From the NCBI GenBank assembly GCA_015179025.1, contig WHUX01000023.1, positions 434,001 to 498,000 on the forward strand: a DNA stretch of 64,000 nt. The letters run 5' to 3'. Under the pieces are notes generated by a model, which was not told the origin of the DNA, searched no databases, and saw only the letters and a program-made list of their open reading frames with translations. The translations under genes and the position numbers were made by a program. The stretch's first letter is position 1. Each line of letters opens with the position of its first letter. The DNA is from Terfezia claveryi. Lineage: Eukaryota; Ascomycota; Pezizomycetes; Pezizales; Pezizaceae. This document shows positions 1-10,425 of the stretch, one piece after another.

Positions 1-1
1 G

Positions 2-1861
2 ACGTTGGTGGCGATGGGTATGGCTGGCGGGGTGGATTTTGATCGTGATGCTTGGTTTGGGGGGGCAAAGGGTGCGGATTCAACTTCAAATGGGAAAGGG
101 AAAGAGAAGGAGAAAGATAAAGAGATTAGTAGCGTGAGTAGTACAACCGGCAGTATTTCTACTACTACTATTGTGGAGGATGGCGCCGCACCAGCTCCAC
201 CGATTATATCCTCGCATATAGACATCCTTAACGCCGCATTAGCGACATCAAAGCCACTTAGCACAATAATCTCCGCTGGACTCAAAAGCCCAGTCGATTT
301 CTCCCTCTCTGTCTCTCGTGGGTTCCACCACCTCCCACAAACACTTTTTTCAGACGCGACAGTTCGGCCCTTGCCACCAGTACATTCTTCCATAAAGGGT
401 TTTAGCTCGGGGGTCAATGTCGCGACGAAACAGATGGCCTATGGGTTATACGATGGGATTACAGGGTTAGTTACAGAGCCACTTAGGGGTTTGAGAGAAG
501 GCGGTGCCCCAGGGTTAATCCATGGTCTAGCAAGCGGGATTGCGGGGGTCGTAGCAAAACCTGCGGCAGGCGCCTTTGGGGTGACGGGGTATCTTGGGAT
601 GGGGGTAGTTCGGGAAATGGAGAAGTTGAGTGGGAAAGAAGGAAAAGGGAGGTTATGGGAGGTAGGAGCTAGGGTTGGGAGGTTGAGGGAGGGGGAGCGG
701 GAGGCTGCGTTAGTGGGGTGGGGGGAGTGGGAGAGAAAGGAGATCGTGAGAGTGTGGAAGGAGCTGGTGGAGGTGTATCTGAGAGACGATATAGCTGGGA
801 GGAGGGTCCCTCAGGCGGCAGGTGCGGGTGCGGGTGGTGCGGATGCGGGTGGTGCGGATGCGGGTTGTGCGGGTGCGGGTGGTGCGGGGCCAGGGTATGG
901 TAGACGTCCGGGGCTGAGCGCGATGAGGACGGTAGATGGACTGGGCCATGGGCTGAGCTCGATATCTAGCTCAAAGGGGTTTTTGGGGAAGTTTGGGGGA
1001 AGGAAAGAGCAGAAGGACAAAGGGAAGGAACGAAGACCGTCGACTTGTAGTAAGAGTACTGGGGATCTGATTACAACATTGTCGAGTACATCGTCTGTTT
1101 CTCTACGGAGTTGTAGCTCAACCCCGGTACCACCGCCGATGGCGAATACGTTTGAGCAGGGGAGTCCGGCGCAGGTTGAGCAGTCACGAAGTTTTTATGA
1201 GGCTTCGAGTGAGGCATATGATGAAGATGAGGCGCTACAGAGGGCCTTGAAAGAGAGTATTTCCATGTCTGGGGGGTCGCACGCCCCACCACCACAGTCC
1301 CCCAACCTTGCACCACATTCCGAAATTGGCGTCGATGCGCATTCACACAGCGAGAGCGACGACGCAGACCTCCGCGCAGCACTTCTCGCTTCACTGCGCC
1401 AACCACAATACCCACCAGGCAACAGAACCACAAACATCGATGTGGACGAGGAGAATCTTCAAAAAGCGATTTGGCTGAGTCAACAGGACCATTCATGTGA
1501 TGATCCATATATATCTCGGGAGGGAGCCATGTATAATCCGCATTTGGTCGCGCCGATGCAGATTGGTGTGATTGCCCCTGATGGGCGGGAACTTCGACCT
1601 CCGACGCCGCCGTATGTGCGGTGCGATGATTCTGAGAAGGGGTTGGATACCCCAGAGGAGAGTGATGAGGAGGTGGGGGGGGTGGAAGTGGGGGTGGGGG
1701 AGGAAGAGGAGGAGGAGGTTTTGAGGAAGGTGCTGGAAAGGAGTAGGATTTTGGCAGAGGAGGAGGAGAGGGTGAGGAGGGAAAAGAGGGAGGAGGAAGA
1801 GGCGGAGGTGAGGAGGGGGGTGGAGATGAGCTTGAGGATGAGAGAGAGAGGACCGTATTAG
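2..1861 (+). CDS. C-terminal part of a sterol glucosyltransferase-like protein (5' end outside window)
   Basis: The reading frame is open through the left edge, so the gene begins upstream; 619 codons including the TAG stop are visible. Residues ~80-200 form a Gly-rich segment with repeated motifs such as GLYDGITGLVTEPLRG and GLASGIAGVVAKPAAGAFG, which I know from the C-terminal half of fungal GT1/GT28-type UDP-glucose:sterol glucosyltransferase-like proteins. The catalytic domain itself is not in the window. Downstream come a low-complexity Gly/Ala tract, a Lys-rich stretch, and three or four short acidic-helix motifs of ubiquitin-interacting type (DEDEALQRALKESIS, DADLRAALLASL, DEENLQKAIWLSQQD, and EEVLRKVLERSR in a terminal Glu/Arg coiled coil). 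The family call rests on the Gly-rich region and the UIM-like tail; a VPS13/ATG2-like lipid-transfer tail is a less likely alternative. Confidence 0.6.
   Translation, partial: TLVAMGMAGGVDFDRDAWFGGAKGADSTSNGKGKEKEKDKEISSVSSTTGSISTTTIVEDGAAPAPPIISSHIDILNAALATSKPLSTIISAGLKSPVDFSLSVSRGFHHLPQTLFSDATVRPLPPVHSSIKGFSSGVNVATKQMAYGLYDGITGLVTEPLRGLREGGAPGLIHGLASGIAGVVAKPAAGAFGVTGYLGMGVVREMEKLSGKEGKGRLWEVGARVGRLREGEREAALVGWGEWERKEIVRVWKELVEVYLRDDIAGRRVPQAAGAGAGGADAGGADAGCAGAGGAGPGYGRRPGLSAMRTVDGLGHGLSSISSSKGFLGKFGGRKEQKDKGKERRPSTCSKSTGDLITTLSSTSSVSLRSCSSTPVPPPMANTFEQGSPAQVEQSRSFYEASSEAYDEDEALQRALKESISMSGGSHAPPPQSPNLAPHSEIGVDAHSHSESDDADLRAALLASLRQPQYPPGNRTTNIDVDEENLQKAIWLSQQDHSCDDPYISREGAMYNPHLVAPMQIGVIAPDGRELRPPTPPYVRCDDSEKGLDTPEESDEEVGGVEVGVGEEEEEEVLRKVLERSRILAEEEERVRREKREEEEAEVRRGVEMSLRMRERGPY
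820..890 (+). repeat. Coding minisatellite (15-bp unit)
   Basis: Imperfect tandem copies of ggtgcggatgcgggt encode a Gly-Ala-Asp-Ala-Gly run inside the glucosyltransferase-like tail. It sits in a linker between the Gly-rich domain and the UIM-like motifs. Confidence 0.8.
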
Positions 1862-3346
1862 ATAGGGGGAGGGGGGGATAGGGAGGGGAAGATACTCTTG
1901 GTGTTTTAGTTTTTTTGTTTGGTGGGAGGGTCATGATGGCGACGATGGATGGATTTGCAATGTGACATCATGTTCCTTTGTTTATTAGAGTCTTGGGTAT
2001 ACTTGGGTAGTTATAGTTATATATACTAACTCATGATGTTTTCCAGAATGTATCGCCAAAATGCAGAAATTGGACTGAAGGGTTTTTTCTTACATCGAAT
2101 CGGAGTTCACAGGCAGGCAAGCGAGATATAATTCAAGTAGCTGGCAGGTTTTATTTTTAATTTAGCTATACCCTTGGAGATACAGAATACGGGTCCGGAA
2201 TTGAAGGTGTACGTATACGTTACTCTGGTTATGAGAGTAGTAAAGATATGGGGTGGCAATGGATACGACTAACAAGGTAGATCAAGTCTATGAGATGGAT
2301 GTGAAACATGGCCTCCATAATGAGTGTACGCTTCTATGGAGAAAGTTGTCAGAACTAGGGATACTTACAACTCTACACTACATTTCTTTACAAGAGAGGG
2401 GAAAGGGGGGGTTAGCAATGTTGCTGTATATCAGTATGGTTAAAAGTCTGAAAAGAATGGGTACGAGATGGATATGACCACCATTAGTTACCCTCAACTG
2501 ATTGGTAACACAGGCCTATTTCGGATGAGATTTTGATCAATGAATGTCTTGCCATCATATTAATGTCATAAACTTGGTGCACCCCTAGAGGCCAATCTGT
2601 GCTCTATATGAAAGCCATACCTTGGTTGCGTCAACTTTATTGTATGATTCATCATCCCCAGGTAGTAACTCTCTTGTGAGGACTTTAAGGTGGCTAAAAG
2701 TTTCGTGTCCATATCTACATAAAGGCCTGGGTGCTGCATATTGGAGGACCTGGCATGGCTGCAGGAGTAGACATTGTATCTTTATGTATGGTCAATACCT
2801 TTTGCTATACCATAGTGGTGGAAATCTTTAGGGCGATACTGGGTTTGGCATCGATTGGTCATGGACTTGTTGGAATTAACAGGTGGCTTAGTGTACTGTA
2901 CTGTATTGTCTTGATTTTTATTGTACCGTAGTGATTGGCAATGCCTAACCCCCGTTAGAACGCCCGTCTCAGTTCTCAGATCTTTCAATAACGCATGCAC
3001 CAGACTTGTGCTAACGGTTCCACTAATTCACCGGGATGTCTCCGGACAGTCCGCCTGGACTGTCCTGACTGTCCCTAACGGACTGTCTCCAACGGGTATG
3101 CAGATAAGCTATTGCATAGGCTTTAACTTTTCTACGCTAACTAAATTGTAAATACAGAATGCGTGCGGCCATACAGAGTGGATGCAAATAAAACTAAGAC
3201 CACGCTGGAGCAGTAGAACTAATTACATGAATTGGGCGGCCGTGAATTGGCTGTACAAGAACGAACTCCTGTGTTTCTCCAGCTGGTGGGTGTAGGCTCT
3301 CTTGCATGATTGGATCTCAGGCGCTTCTTTCTAGAGTTTCTTTCCG
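1862..3346. other. Intergenic, no gene recognised
   Basis: No convincing coding region. The only structure seen is a perfect 9-bp inverted repeat with a 4-nt loop (GGACAGTCC gcct GGACTGTCC) at 3044-3065 inside a locally GC-rich patch, possibly the relic of a small inverted-repeat element. Confidence 0.5.
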
Positions 3347-4249
3347 CTATTTCCATGCCTGTAAGAGTCTGACCTTGGCCTTTCCTAAAGCCTTTCGTTG
3401 AGGTAGAGTACTCGCAGGTCCTGCGGGAGCAAACTCATAAGGGATAGGTTGTGAAGTGGCTTCCTTACAAATTGGAGCAAATTCTTCCCGAAGCTCTTTT
3501 GCAAATATATGTACTTGCTTTGCCATACACTCTGCTTGTTCTGTATTTGCCAACTCAATCTGTAGTAGCTCTAAATGTTGTAGAGCCTTTAATAGGAGAT
3601 CTCAGCTATTATTAGAATACTGATCATGTAGTAGTAAAAAAGCTAATAGTACTACTGGCGTTTCTGTTCATTTCCAGTAATTGCATCCCCAAGCCCCGCA
3701 GTAACTATAGACAAGTATAACTGCAAACCTTGCAGGATATTTTGTGGGACTTCTGCTGGTTCGATGGTGACATCACGGAAAAGCCGTTCGAATATAGGCT
3801 CTACATCTGGCCAAGTGACATTTGAATAACTAGACATAATTAGCGGTGGTGGTAGCTTTTGTGCTCAGGAGAGATCATACGCCACAGAACCGGTTTTCTT
3901 CTCGGTGTTCTTGTCATTTTTTGCTTTTTTATTCAAGACGGCATTCAAGATGGGATTCAGATCCCCCCATCGTCTCTTTCTCGATGTGCTGGGGTGTGTC
4001 GACACAACAATGGTAACTGCGTGTTTGTTGCCGAGTGCTAGAATTACCCAAATTATATATACAATTAAAATAAGTTAAACGGTAGAGAAGGGTGTAGTTA
4101 TAGGTAATGGGAGGAGGAACATACGCTTCTCTATAATTTGGTCTGTGAAGGTAAAACAATCAGTGAGGGACGTAGAAAACGAAATTGGAGTCTCACTTAC
4201 AAGGCTCAGGAACTATGACAAGGATATGCACTACACTCAAACCTTGCTA

Positions 4250-4791
4250 AACCGGACTGCATAAATCACCAGGAATCCCGTCCAGTTTAGACTAGCGTCC
4301 GGTAAATAACAAAATTTTGCGGCGGGGCAGTAAAGCACCTCAACACGAGCAGATCAAAGGAAAGAAGCATATCGGAAGGCATACCTAAACATAATTCCAG
4401 TCTCGCTACAATAATAAGTAAGATCTGACAGTGTAAGGAGGTCGCTAATAATATTATAGTATGGGTGTTAAGCGGGCTTTAAATTCTTTCTGAGAAAGAA
4501 ATATGAGATCTGTCAACCGCTTTTTCCAAAGCATGTATGTTTATGCTCTTGCTTTCCGCACACTCCAACTCAACTCTCCATTCAAGACTTGGTTGATACT
4601 ATCAGCCAGGCACAAGAAGGACTTAAATATTATCAGCAGAAGCATAAGGTTCAAGCATCACTTAAGGACTTCTGGGTTCCAACTTCCTCTTCCTCAGGTA
4701 CCCCGTCCGGTTCTGCTAATTAATTTTCTATGTATATATTTTTTTTATTCTTGAGATTGCTTGTCCGGTCCGGTTTACTATTTGTCCGGTA
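4250..4791 (+). mobile_element. Deleted pogo-type element with TA target duplication inside the CRN gene
   Basis: The ends read AACCGGACTGC (left) and, on the other strand, TACCGGACAAA (right). They are flanked by TA at 4248-4249 and 4792-4793. The interior is short and retains only the end of a transposase frame (4553-4723), so this is an internally deleted copy. Orientation (+) is opposite to the CRN gene. Confidence 0.6.
4553..4723 (+). pseudogene. C-terminal tail of a pogo/Fot-like transposase
   Basis: A 56-codon open stretch ending in TAA reads TPTQLSIQDLVDTISQAQ, then a Gln/Lys helix and LKDFWVPT. This resembles the ends of fungal pogo-class DDE transposases, which carry a short helix followed by a D-F-W motif after the catalytic core. 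No catalytic residues are present; the upstream part of the gene has been deleted. Confidence 0.55.
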
Positions 4792-5299
4792 TAGCCAATA
4801 AAATTTTGCGCTGTAGTTCCAAAATCGCCAAAGCCCGTCCGTAATAGCAAGTTTCATCTAGTATGTCTTCATCATTGAATTTTGAACCCCTAGCCTCCTT
4901 GGTCGGTTTATGGCAACTCCAAAGTTTGAGATCCGCCGCATTAATATCTTTTAAGAGACTTGGCCCCTCTTGTTTGATGGTCTTTTTCAGCTCGCCAATC
5001 AAATCTTGTTTCTTGACCTCCACCGGAAAAGGTCTCGAATTTGAGTCTTGGACCATGCAGAACAATTTAAGGAAATTAGACATTCTTGAAGTTGACACAA
5101 GAGCAGAGTTCGATGTAGACTTGGGGTGAGGAGGTGAGGGGATGAGCGGTGTGGGTAGACGAATGGGGAAACTAGAGTTAGAGAGGGGCGGATGCCAACT
5201 AGAAGGGGAGTAGTTGACGGTGGAAAGGACCTTGTCCCCAAAAACTTTCAGCGGGGGCAACGGGGGCCAGTTGATATAGGGTGAGAGGTGTGGGGGATG

Positions 5300-6964
5300 C
5301 GGGGTGAGGGGGCACGAGAACAGGGTGAGGGGTGAGCGGAGTGAGGACTGAGAGAGCTTCTAAGAAGTAGGTAGAGTAGGTAAGCAGTGGGCAGAACCCC
5401 GATTAGAAAATATAACGTTCGCCAAGCTATAGTCTCTGGCCAACTTAACTTCCCAACAAAGTAAGATACATATAATCTTCTACCACATTAGGTCTAGTAA
5501 AAAAGATCAAGGCTTTTAATTAGCCGGTCGCTCTGAGTCTATAGAGGGGGGGGTAGGGTGGGTATGGACGGTATGGAGGGTATACTGCTCGGTTAGATGG
5601 TGGTATAGGCCCTATGGAGAATAATTAGGCGGTCGCTCTGGTATAGTGTGGGGGGGAAATATGGGGGGTATAGGAGGTATGGATGGACGCACAATATGAG
5701 CCAGGCTGCATGCTCGATATAAGGCTGGTTGGAGGCTCGGTATGAGGCTGCATAGAGACTTGATATGACAGCCTGGACATTCGCACCGTGCAAAACAGCC
5801 TGGATATTCGCATCGTGCAAAACAAGACATGCGAGAGTCATGTGCATGCGAGTGTATATACAAATGAATGAGTGAACTTGCGAATTTCTGCATGTGTATC
5901 TATCTAGTATCTACTCCATGTAAGAAGGCATAATGCCGTGCGTATGATGTTGAGTGACGAGCTGTGGCACTTCTCGCACATTTTATAACGGTTGCAACGC
6001 AGCTTTTGGGCTTCGTTAGAGAACTTGAAAAAGTAAGGATCGAGACTAGAAAAAGTTTACTAACAAATAATTAAAAATGGCGCCAGACCCTCTCTGGAGG
6101 GTCTGGGCACGAGACTAGCTAGTCTTATCTCTATGTGAGCACGGCATTTTGCTGTATGGTATGAATGACATCTACTAATCAGGTTGCCTATAATAAAGAA
6201 TCATATTGGGGAGATCCGCTCCAGGGTGGTGGTAGTGAAGATACATGACCTCCATGATCCCTCCTTGACTGTGGAGCCAAGTTCTAGAGAGTCGCCTATT
6301 ACAAATTCATTATTATTTTCCCATACAAGATTGGCTTCAATGGGCAGAACTTAATTAAGGTTTTTATATTGATGCTTTCACTGTGGAGATCTGGTCTCTA
6401 GGCTGAGACTATATATTACACAGCTGTTCTCATGTTTTGCATCTATAGTTCTTCTCCAAGATGGCTCAGTATCCTAATAAAGGAGATACCAAATTAGGAA
6501 ATCAGCTACCAATACTACTACCATACCTTACTCTTAGTCAAGATACCCTACTATCACTACCTTTTTTTCCATCTTCTTCTTCTCGCTCTTGTACCATACT
6601 GCTACTGTAGCTCTATTAGCACTCGGACTTATTGCTTTTATAATTTACACAAGCATTACTTTCAAGATGTGAGTGTTTCTTCATCTTATTTATGTTCTGG
6701 CTTTTCCTCTATCAGATGCTAGAGGTTCAAAACTCATTTTTTGACTCAAGAGCTAGTTAGTAAAATTAGTTAACACCTATAAAATAGGAATAAAATAACT
6801 ATTTTTATTATTTTGACATCTATTAATCTTGTCCTCCTCATTGTTTATCTTTATACTACCTTTAGCTTCACCCTTACTAAGAAAGACCTGGTCTTTAAGA
6901 GAAGAGCTCCACCTCTAGGTCTAGACTCATAAGGAGTTGACTGCATTAATGGTGGGGCTTTGGA
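5300..6964. other. Gene-poor AT-rich intergenic
   Basis: Apart from the repeats above and a small hairpin (cagaccctc/gagggtctg near 6085) I see no gene, RNA or element in this stretch. Confidence 0.5.
5526..5819. repeat. Short direct repeats in an AT/G-rich intergenic stretch
   Basis: An imperfect ~25-bp direct repeat built on taattag(c/g)cggtcgctctg occurs near 5519 and 5625. A 28-bp tandem duplication (cagcctgga(c/t)attcgca then (c/t)cgtgcaaaa) lies at about 5764-5819. No coding sequence accompanies them. Confidence 0.6.
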
Positions 6965-7483
6965 TGTCACAACCGTGTGCTTAGTCCTGTTTTGACACTC
7001 GAACAGATCTAGTGTCATTGTCGTTCTTATTGTTATAGTTCATTCTTATCTCCTTCGTTCCTGTTTTGAGAGTCGGACAGATTCTCGTCCGACTCTCATT
7101 ATTGTCACCATTGTCTTTGTCATCACCTGCGATCGCAGGTGATGGGGGAACTGTCAGGGCCTTCGTGTTGCCTATCTCGGGAAGCTTATTCCCAGTGTCG
7201 GTCTTGGCTCGATAAGCCAATATGTATATATAGCTCCTTGCCCTCGTACTGTCGTTGGATCCCTATCCAACGTCTTGTATACTCAATACAGACCTTGCTT
7301 CCCTCCACGAAGGTGTACCTCCCTTGTACACCCCTTGCTCTTGCCCTGCCTTGCCTCGTCGAGCAACTCTGCAGCCCAGCTGCCTCCTAGTCATACACGT
7401 AGCGTTCCTACGTGTGCGATCCCTTGCCCTTGCCCCGGCGTACCCCTTGGTCGCCTTGCCCCTCCCCCCCGTGCCACGTTACA
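6965..7483 (+). mobile_element. Solo LTR, 519 bp, 5-bp TSD TTGGA
   Basis: The unit begins TGTCACAACC and ends GTTACA (TG...CA) and is flanked by TTGGA at 6960-6964 and 7484-7488. A second copy of the family is the solo LTR at 44204-44893. Both share strong dyads: CACCTGCG/CGCAGGTG at ~7125, acacgtag/ctacgtgt at ~7395, and a GAGAGTCGGAC/GTCCGACTCTC hairpin at ~7068-7098. No internal retrotransposon sequence remains, consistent with LTR-LTR recombination. The strand is arbitrary. Confidence 0.85.
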
Positions 7484-8529
7484 TTGGAGGTAGGGTTTTT
7501 AGAGGTAAGATAAGGCTTTAGAGGTAGAAGTTTATGGGTAGAGTAGTAAGATGGAAGTTAGATATTATATTAGAAATTTAGTATAGTATGAGATACTGAT
7601 AATAATAAAACTAGAGAAGGAGTATGAAAAGTTTGTTGAGAAAGACAGCCAGATAGCAATAGGAACCATGAGATATTTGTTCCCCTAGTTGTTTATTCCA
7701 TCAACTCACTTCTCTCTTGCCGCCTCCTCAAGGTACTCCTCTTCCTAGTCATAGACCATATAAACTATACAGTTAGTAATGCCAAATTTCAGCAAGATAA
7801 TGCTCTAGTGGTCCCTGCGGGAATCCCTGGTATTGTAGATTTTTTTATTTTCTTATAGCACTTAGCTACAGTATATACATCATCAGGATACTGATTACTC
7901 GGTTTGTTATACGGTTTTCGACGATATTAAGCCTGATACAAAACCAAGTAAGCTAATTTGAGAGTGTATAGGTGACATAAAATCGAGAGTGCATCATCAT
8001 TTGATATCTACAACTATAGACTGAAGAAAAAGAGGCATTCCGTTCGCTCTGCCATATCGAAGCTTTAGATCGCCGGGCTGTACTGTATAGGGTGACCACG
8101 TAGGAATCCCTGGTGTAGATTTTTTTTGACTTCCGTTTCGTCTATGTCCACCACGATGATTGTAATAGTACTTCCATCCCATCCCTAGGTAAATCCTGAA
8201 ACCATAGCATCTCTTGAAATTTCTCGTAAGTCAATAAGTACGAATAGGGGTATTCTCTTAAAATAATCAAGCGATTAAATTGAAAATTGTAATCGATGTT
8301 CTAAGCCGAAAATATTCGTTCAAGATTAAGCGACCCTCGATCATAGGATTCAGTTGTTATCGCATTATTAAGATTGTCTCAGGAGATGCAATTCTGCGAT
8401 AAGTACCTATTTGTGGTTAAGCGCTTCTCTAGCATATGTAACCATGGTGACTAAGCGAAAACAATAAGAATATTCTTGTATCAAAAATATGCTTATTTAC
8501 TATGTGGGACCGGCGAATGTTAGTCTGGT
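7484..8529. other. Intergenic, AT-rich, no gene recognised
   Basis: Contains a loose direct repeat (aggaatccctggt...tgtagattttttt near 7825 and 8100) and nothing that codes convincingly. Confidence 0.5.
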
Positions 8530-9389
8530 TGGCTACTCTACACCCAACCCCGCCAGAGCGAAGACAGCCCTTACGTTCATCTCGTTGCGCCTAAATTCAA
8601 TGCCGTGATCAGCCACCTGAAGCCACTGCGATCCGCTGGCAAGAACAAGAAGATGAATGGAAGGGGATTTCACAAGGAACCCATTACAGAACCCACGAGC
8701 CATCCACAATATACAGTGAACGATAGAAAGATGGAAAGAAAGAAAGATGAAAACCAAACCCACCAACCAAGCTTCATCACATACCATCCCAAGCAACCTT
8801 CGCTCACCGTCCAGCTAAAGGTCGGTAGAGGTAGGCAAAGTATGCCTTAACCGCATCCCACTCATAGTCTTGCTCCTCTTCTTTCTGCCATATCGGCCCA
8901 TCTAAGTCATCCCACGTAACAGCGCTCCCTATGAGGTCGTGTCGTTGTTTCTGATGCTGAGGGCAGCGAAACAGAGTTGATATCCATCTGCAACTGGGTG
9001 GCCGCAGTGTAGGCATTTTTATTTTTATTTTTAAAATACTTGGTACTCCAATGCAGCCCCGTTAGGGGGGCTATGAGGAGCCACACGGAAACCCGGTGGA
9101 TTCAAGGGGAAGGCAAGTTAATCTGCCAACCCCACGCAAACTAAGTACACGAACAGAGACGAGGCCCCCTGCTGTCATTAACGGACTAGCCGAGCAGTGT
9201 AGGCAGGCGGGCGAGCCTGTCTTCCTGGTAGTGAATAGCCAGCTGTTAAAGGGTCCTCGGTTGGTACGCAGCCAAGTATAGGCAGAGAGTGCGTGGCAGT
9301 GCCACAAAACCCTGTTCAATCCAGCAACAACTGTACAACTCTGCTTGCCCGCAGATTGTCACCAGGCAGAGCAGTGTGACTGTGTGAGC
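8530..9389 (-). pseudogene. 3' end of an old Tad-like LINE (RNase H C-terminus), interrupted by a younger LINE tail
   Basis: Reading leftward from ~9340, the frame gives HALSAYTWLRTNRGPFNSWL and CLHC. It is then broken by the insertion at 9016-9193 and resumes with a CGHPVADG zinc-finger half, DLDGPIWQKEEEQDYEW and AYFAYLYRPLAG, ending at 8804. This is the Cys/His motif and acidic tail that follows RNase H in fungal Tad-clade LINE ORF2 proteins; the same layout is seen at 42304 and 43299 in this window. A one-base frameshift lies just after the insertion. 8530-8803 is probably its 3' UTR. The upstream part of ORF2 is lost at the hAT-like element beginning at 9390. Confidence 0.75.
9016..9193 (-). 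mobile_element. 178-bp LINE 3'-UTR insertion with 12-bp TSD
   Basis: A T-rich start (the poly-A tail on the minus strand) is followed by the conserved tail block (tccaatgcagccccgttag, then gaggagccacacgg). It is flanked by GCAGTGTAGGCA at 9004-9015 and 9194-9205. It splits the zinc finger of the older LINE. Its 5' end falls almost at the same nucleotide as that of the copy at 45681-45857. Confidence 0.88.
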
Positions 9390-10049
9390 CAGTGTTCGCA
9401 ACGGGCCAGTTGTTAAGGCCGTCTGCAGCCTGGCCTGGGGGCCGAGGCGCGTGCACAGCCTGAAACCGCCTGGGCGGCCCCGGCCGAGGTGAGTGCGGCC
9501 TGGACCAGCCTGAACCGCCTGGACCGCCTGGACGGCCTACATAACCAGGGCCGCCTGGGGCCTGAACGGCCTGAATTGCCGGGTTATGTTCGTGAGAGCA
9601 GACAATGTTCACATGTGAGCAAAACTGACATATTGATAAATATAACAATAGCGACTGTAGGTCGTATACAAGCCTAAGCCTCGTTACTTTCCAGTTCTTG
9701 CAACATCTCCCGTATCCTTTAAAGAAACCAATCCATCAGGGCCATCGGAACTTCAGGCTTCATACATCCGCAGCCTTCAATAATGTCATCCTGTAACCGA
9801 TTTCGATGGTCTGTAAGTAGATAAATATATCTCTATGTCCCAGTAGTACCACTTATTTATTGATATTCAGTGCTCGATATGGAGTTTAGACAAGAATTTT
9901 GCCCCTCTTTTATCACCCCACAATCTCGCCCGCCTGAATGGTCCCGGCTATTCAGACTATTCCAGGCCATTCAGGCGGTCCAGGCGGTCCACGCTGTCCA
10001 GGCGGTCCAGGCTGTCCAGGCGGCCCTGGCCGGCCCGTTGCAAACACAG
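9390..10049. mobile_element. Non-autonomous hAT-like element with GC-rich minisatellite ends
   Basis: The left end is CAGTGTTCGCAACGGGCC; the right end, read on the other strand, is CTGTGTTTGCAACGGGCC. Both subterminal regions are packed with variants of CAGGCGGTC/GACCGCCTG, and the middle is AT-rich and non-coding. The ends match the better preserved element at 55410-56034, which has an 8-bp TSD; no TSD is visible here. Collagen-like frames in the repeats are a by-product of the 9-bp period. Confidence 0.65.
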
Positions 10050-10169
10050 GGCCGCCGCCGCCGCCGCAGGCAGACCCAAGCAAGCTCAGGTGGATAGAGG
10101 TGGACTCAACTTTGCACAGGTAAGTCTTTGTTGGGCTTGTTGAGACCAGACTGGTCCAGACTCCAGACT

Positions 10170-10425
10170 GATCTAGGTTTTCTTTTTCTTTTTGGCTTTT
10201 ACCTATGCTTACTCCTATGCGGTCCCGTTAGGGGATCAATGAGGAGCCACCCGGAAACCCGGGTGGATTCATGGGTTAACCTGCCAGGTCCGACGCTAAG
10301 TAAATGAGATCAAATGGTATCGAGGCCCCATGCTGTCATTAACGGACTTGTGTCCGATGACCCAGGGGGGCTGACTGAGCCTCAATACGGAAACTAACTA
10401 TGGATAACTCGTAAAAGTAAAACCC
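10170..10425 (-). mobile_element. Truncated LINE 3' UTR
   Basis: A T-rich stretch is followed by cctatgcggtcccgttagg, the gaggagccacccgg block, and the ctgtcattaacggact block, all shared with the other LINE tails in the window. The 5' boundary and TSD are not clear. Confidence 0.65.

Larger units (their letters stand above)
3347..5083 (-). pseudogene. Crinkler (CRN) type gene, split by a transposon and frameshifted
   Basis: The likely start is at 5083. The first ~75 codons give a ubiquitin-like CRN N-terminal domain: a FLKLFCMVQD start, then FPVEVKKQDLIGELKKTIK and the D(I)xAADLKLW motif. The frame ends at ~4794, where a 542-bp TA-flanked element is inserted. Beyond it (4247-4201) a short segment encoding VVHILVIVPEP, typical of the end of CRN Ubl domains, leads to a GTAAGTG...CACAG intron (4200-4143). 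A basic RKRRWGDLNPILN linker follows near 3980-3940. The segment from 3837 carries VTWPDVEPIF, YLSIVTAGLG and TGNEQKR, which resemble the start of the REase-like region of fungal CRNs. A frameshift near 3660 and an in-frame TGA near 3600 follow, and the frame stops at 3347. Classical CRN catalytic residues are not visible. CRNs are known from oomycetes, chytrids and some fungi as modular effector-like or conflict proteins; the function of this copy is unknown. I am confident of the N-terminal domain and less so of the C-terminal assignment. Confidence 0.6.

Noticed and set aside
1071..1934. 287-codon minus-strand frame rich in Pro/Ser
   Set aside because: It is the complement of the Glu/Gly-rich tail of the plus-strand glucosyltransferase-like gene, which has recognisable motifs.
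9870..10123. Collagen-like (GGPGGPG) and AVQAVQAV frames
   Set aside because: They follow from the 9-bp minisatellite of the hAT-like element and appear in more than one frame.
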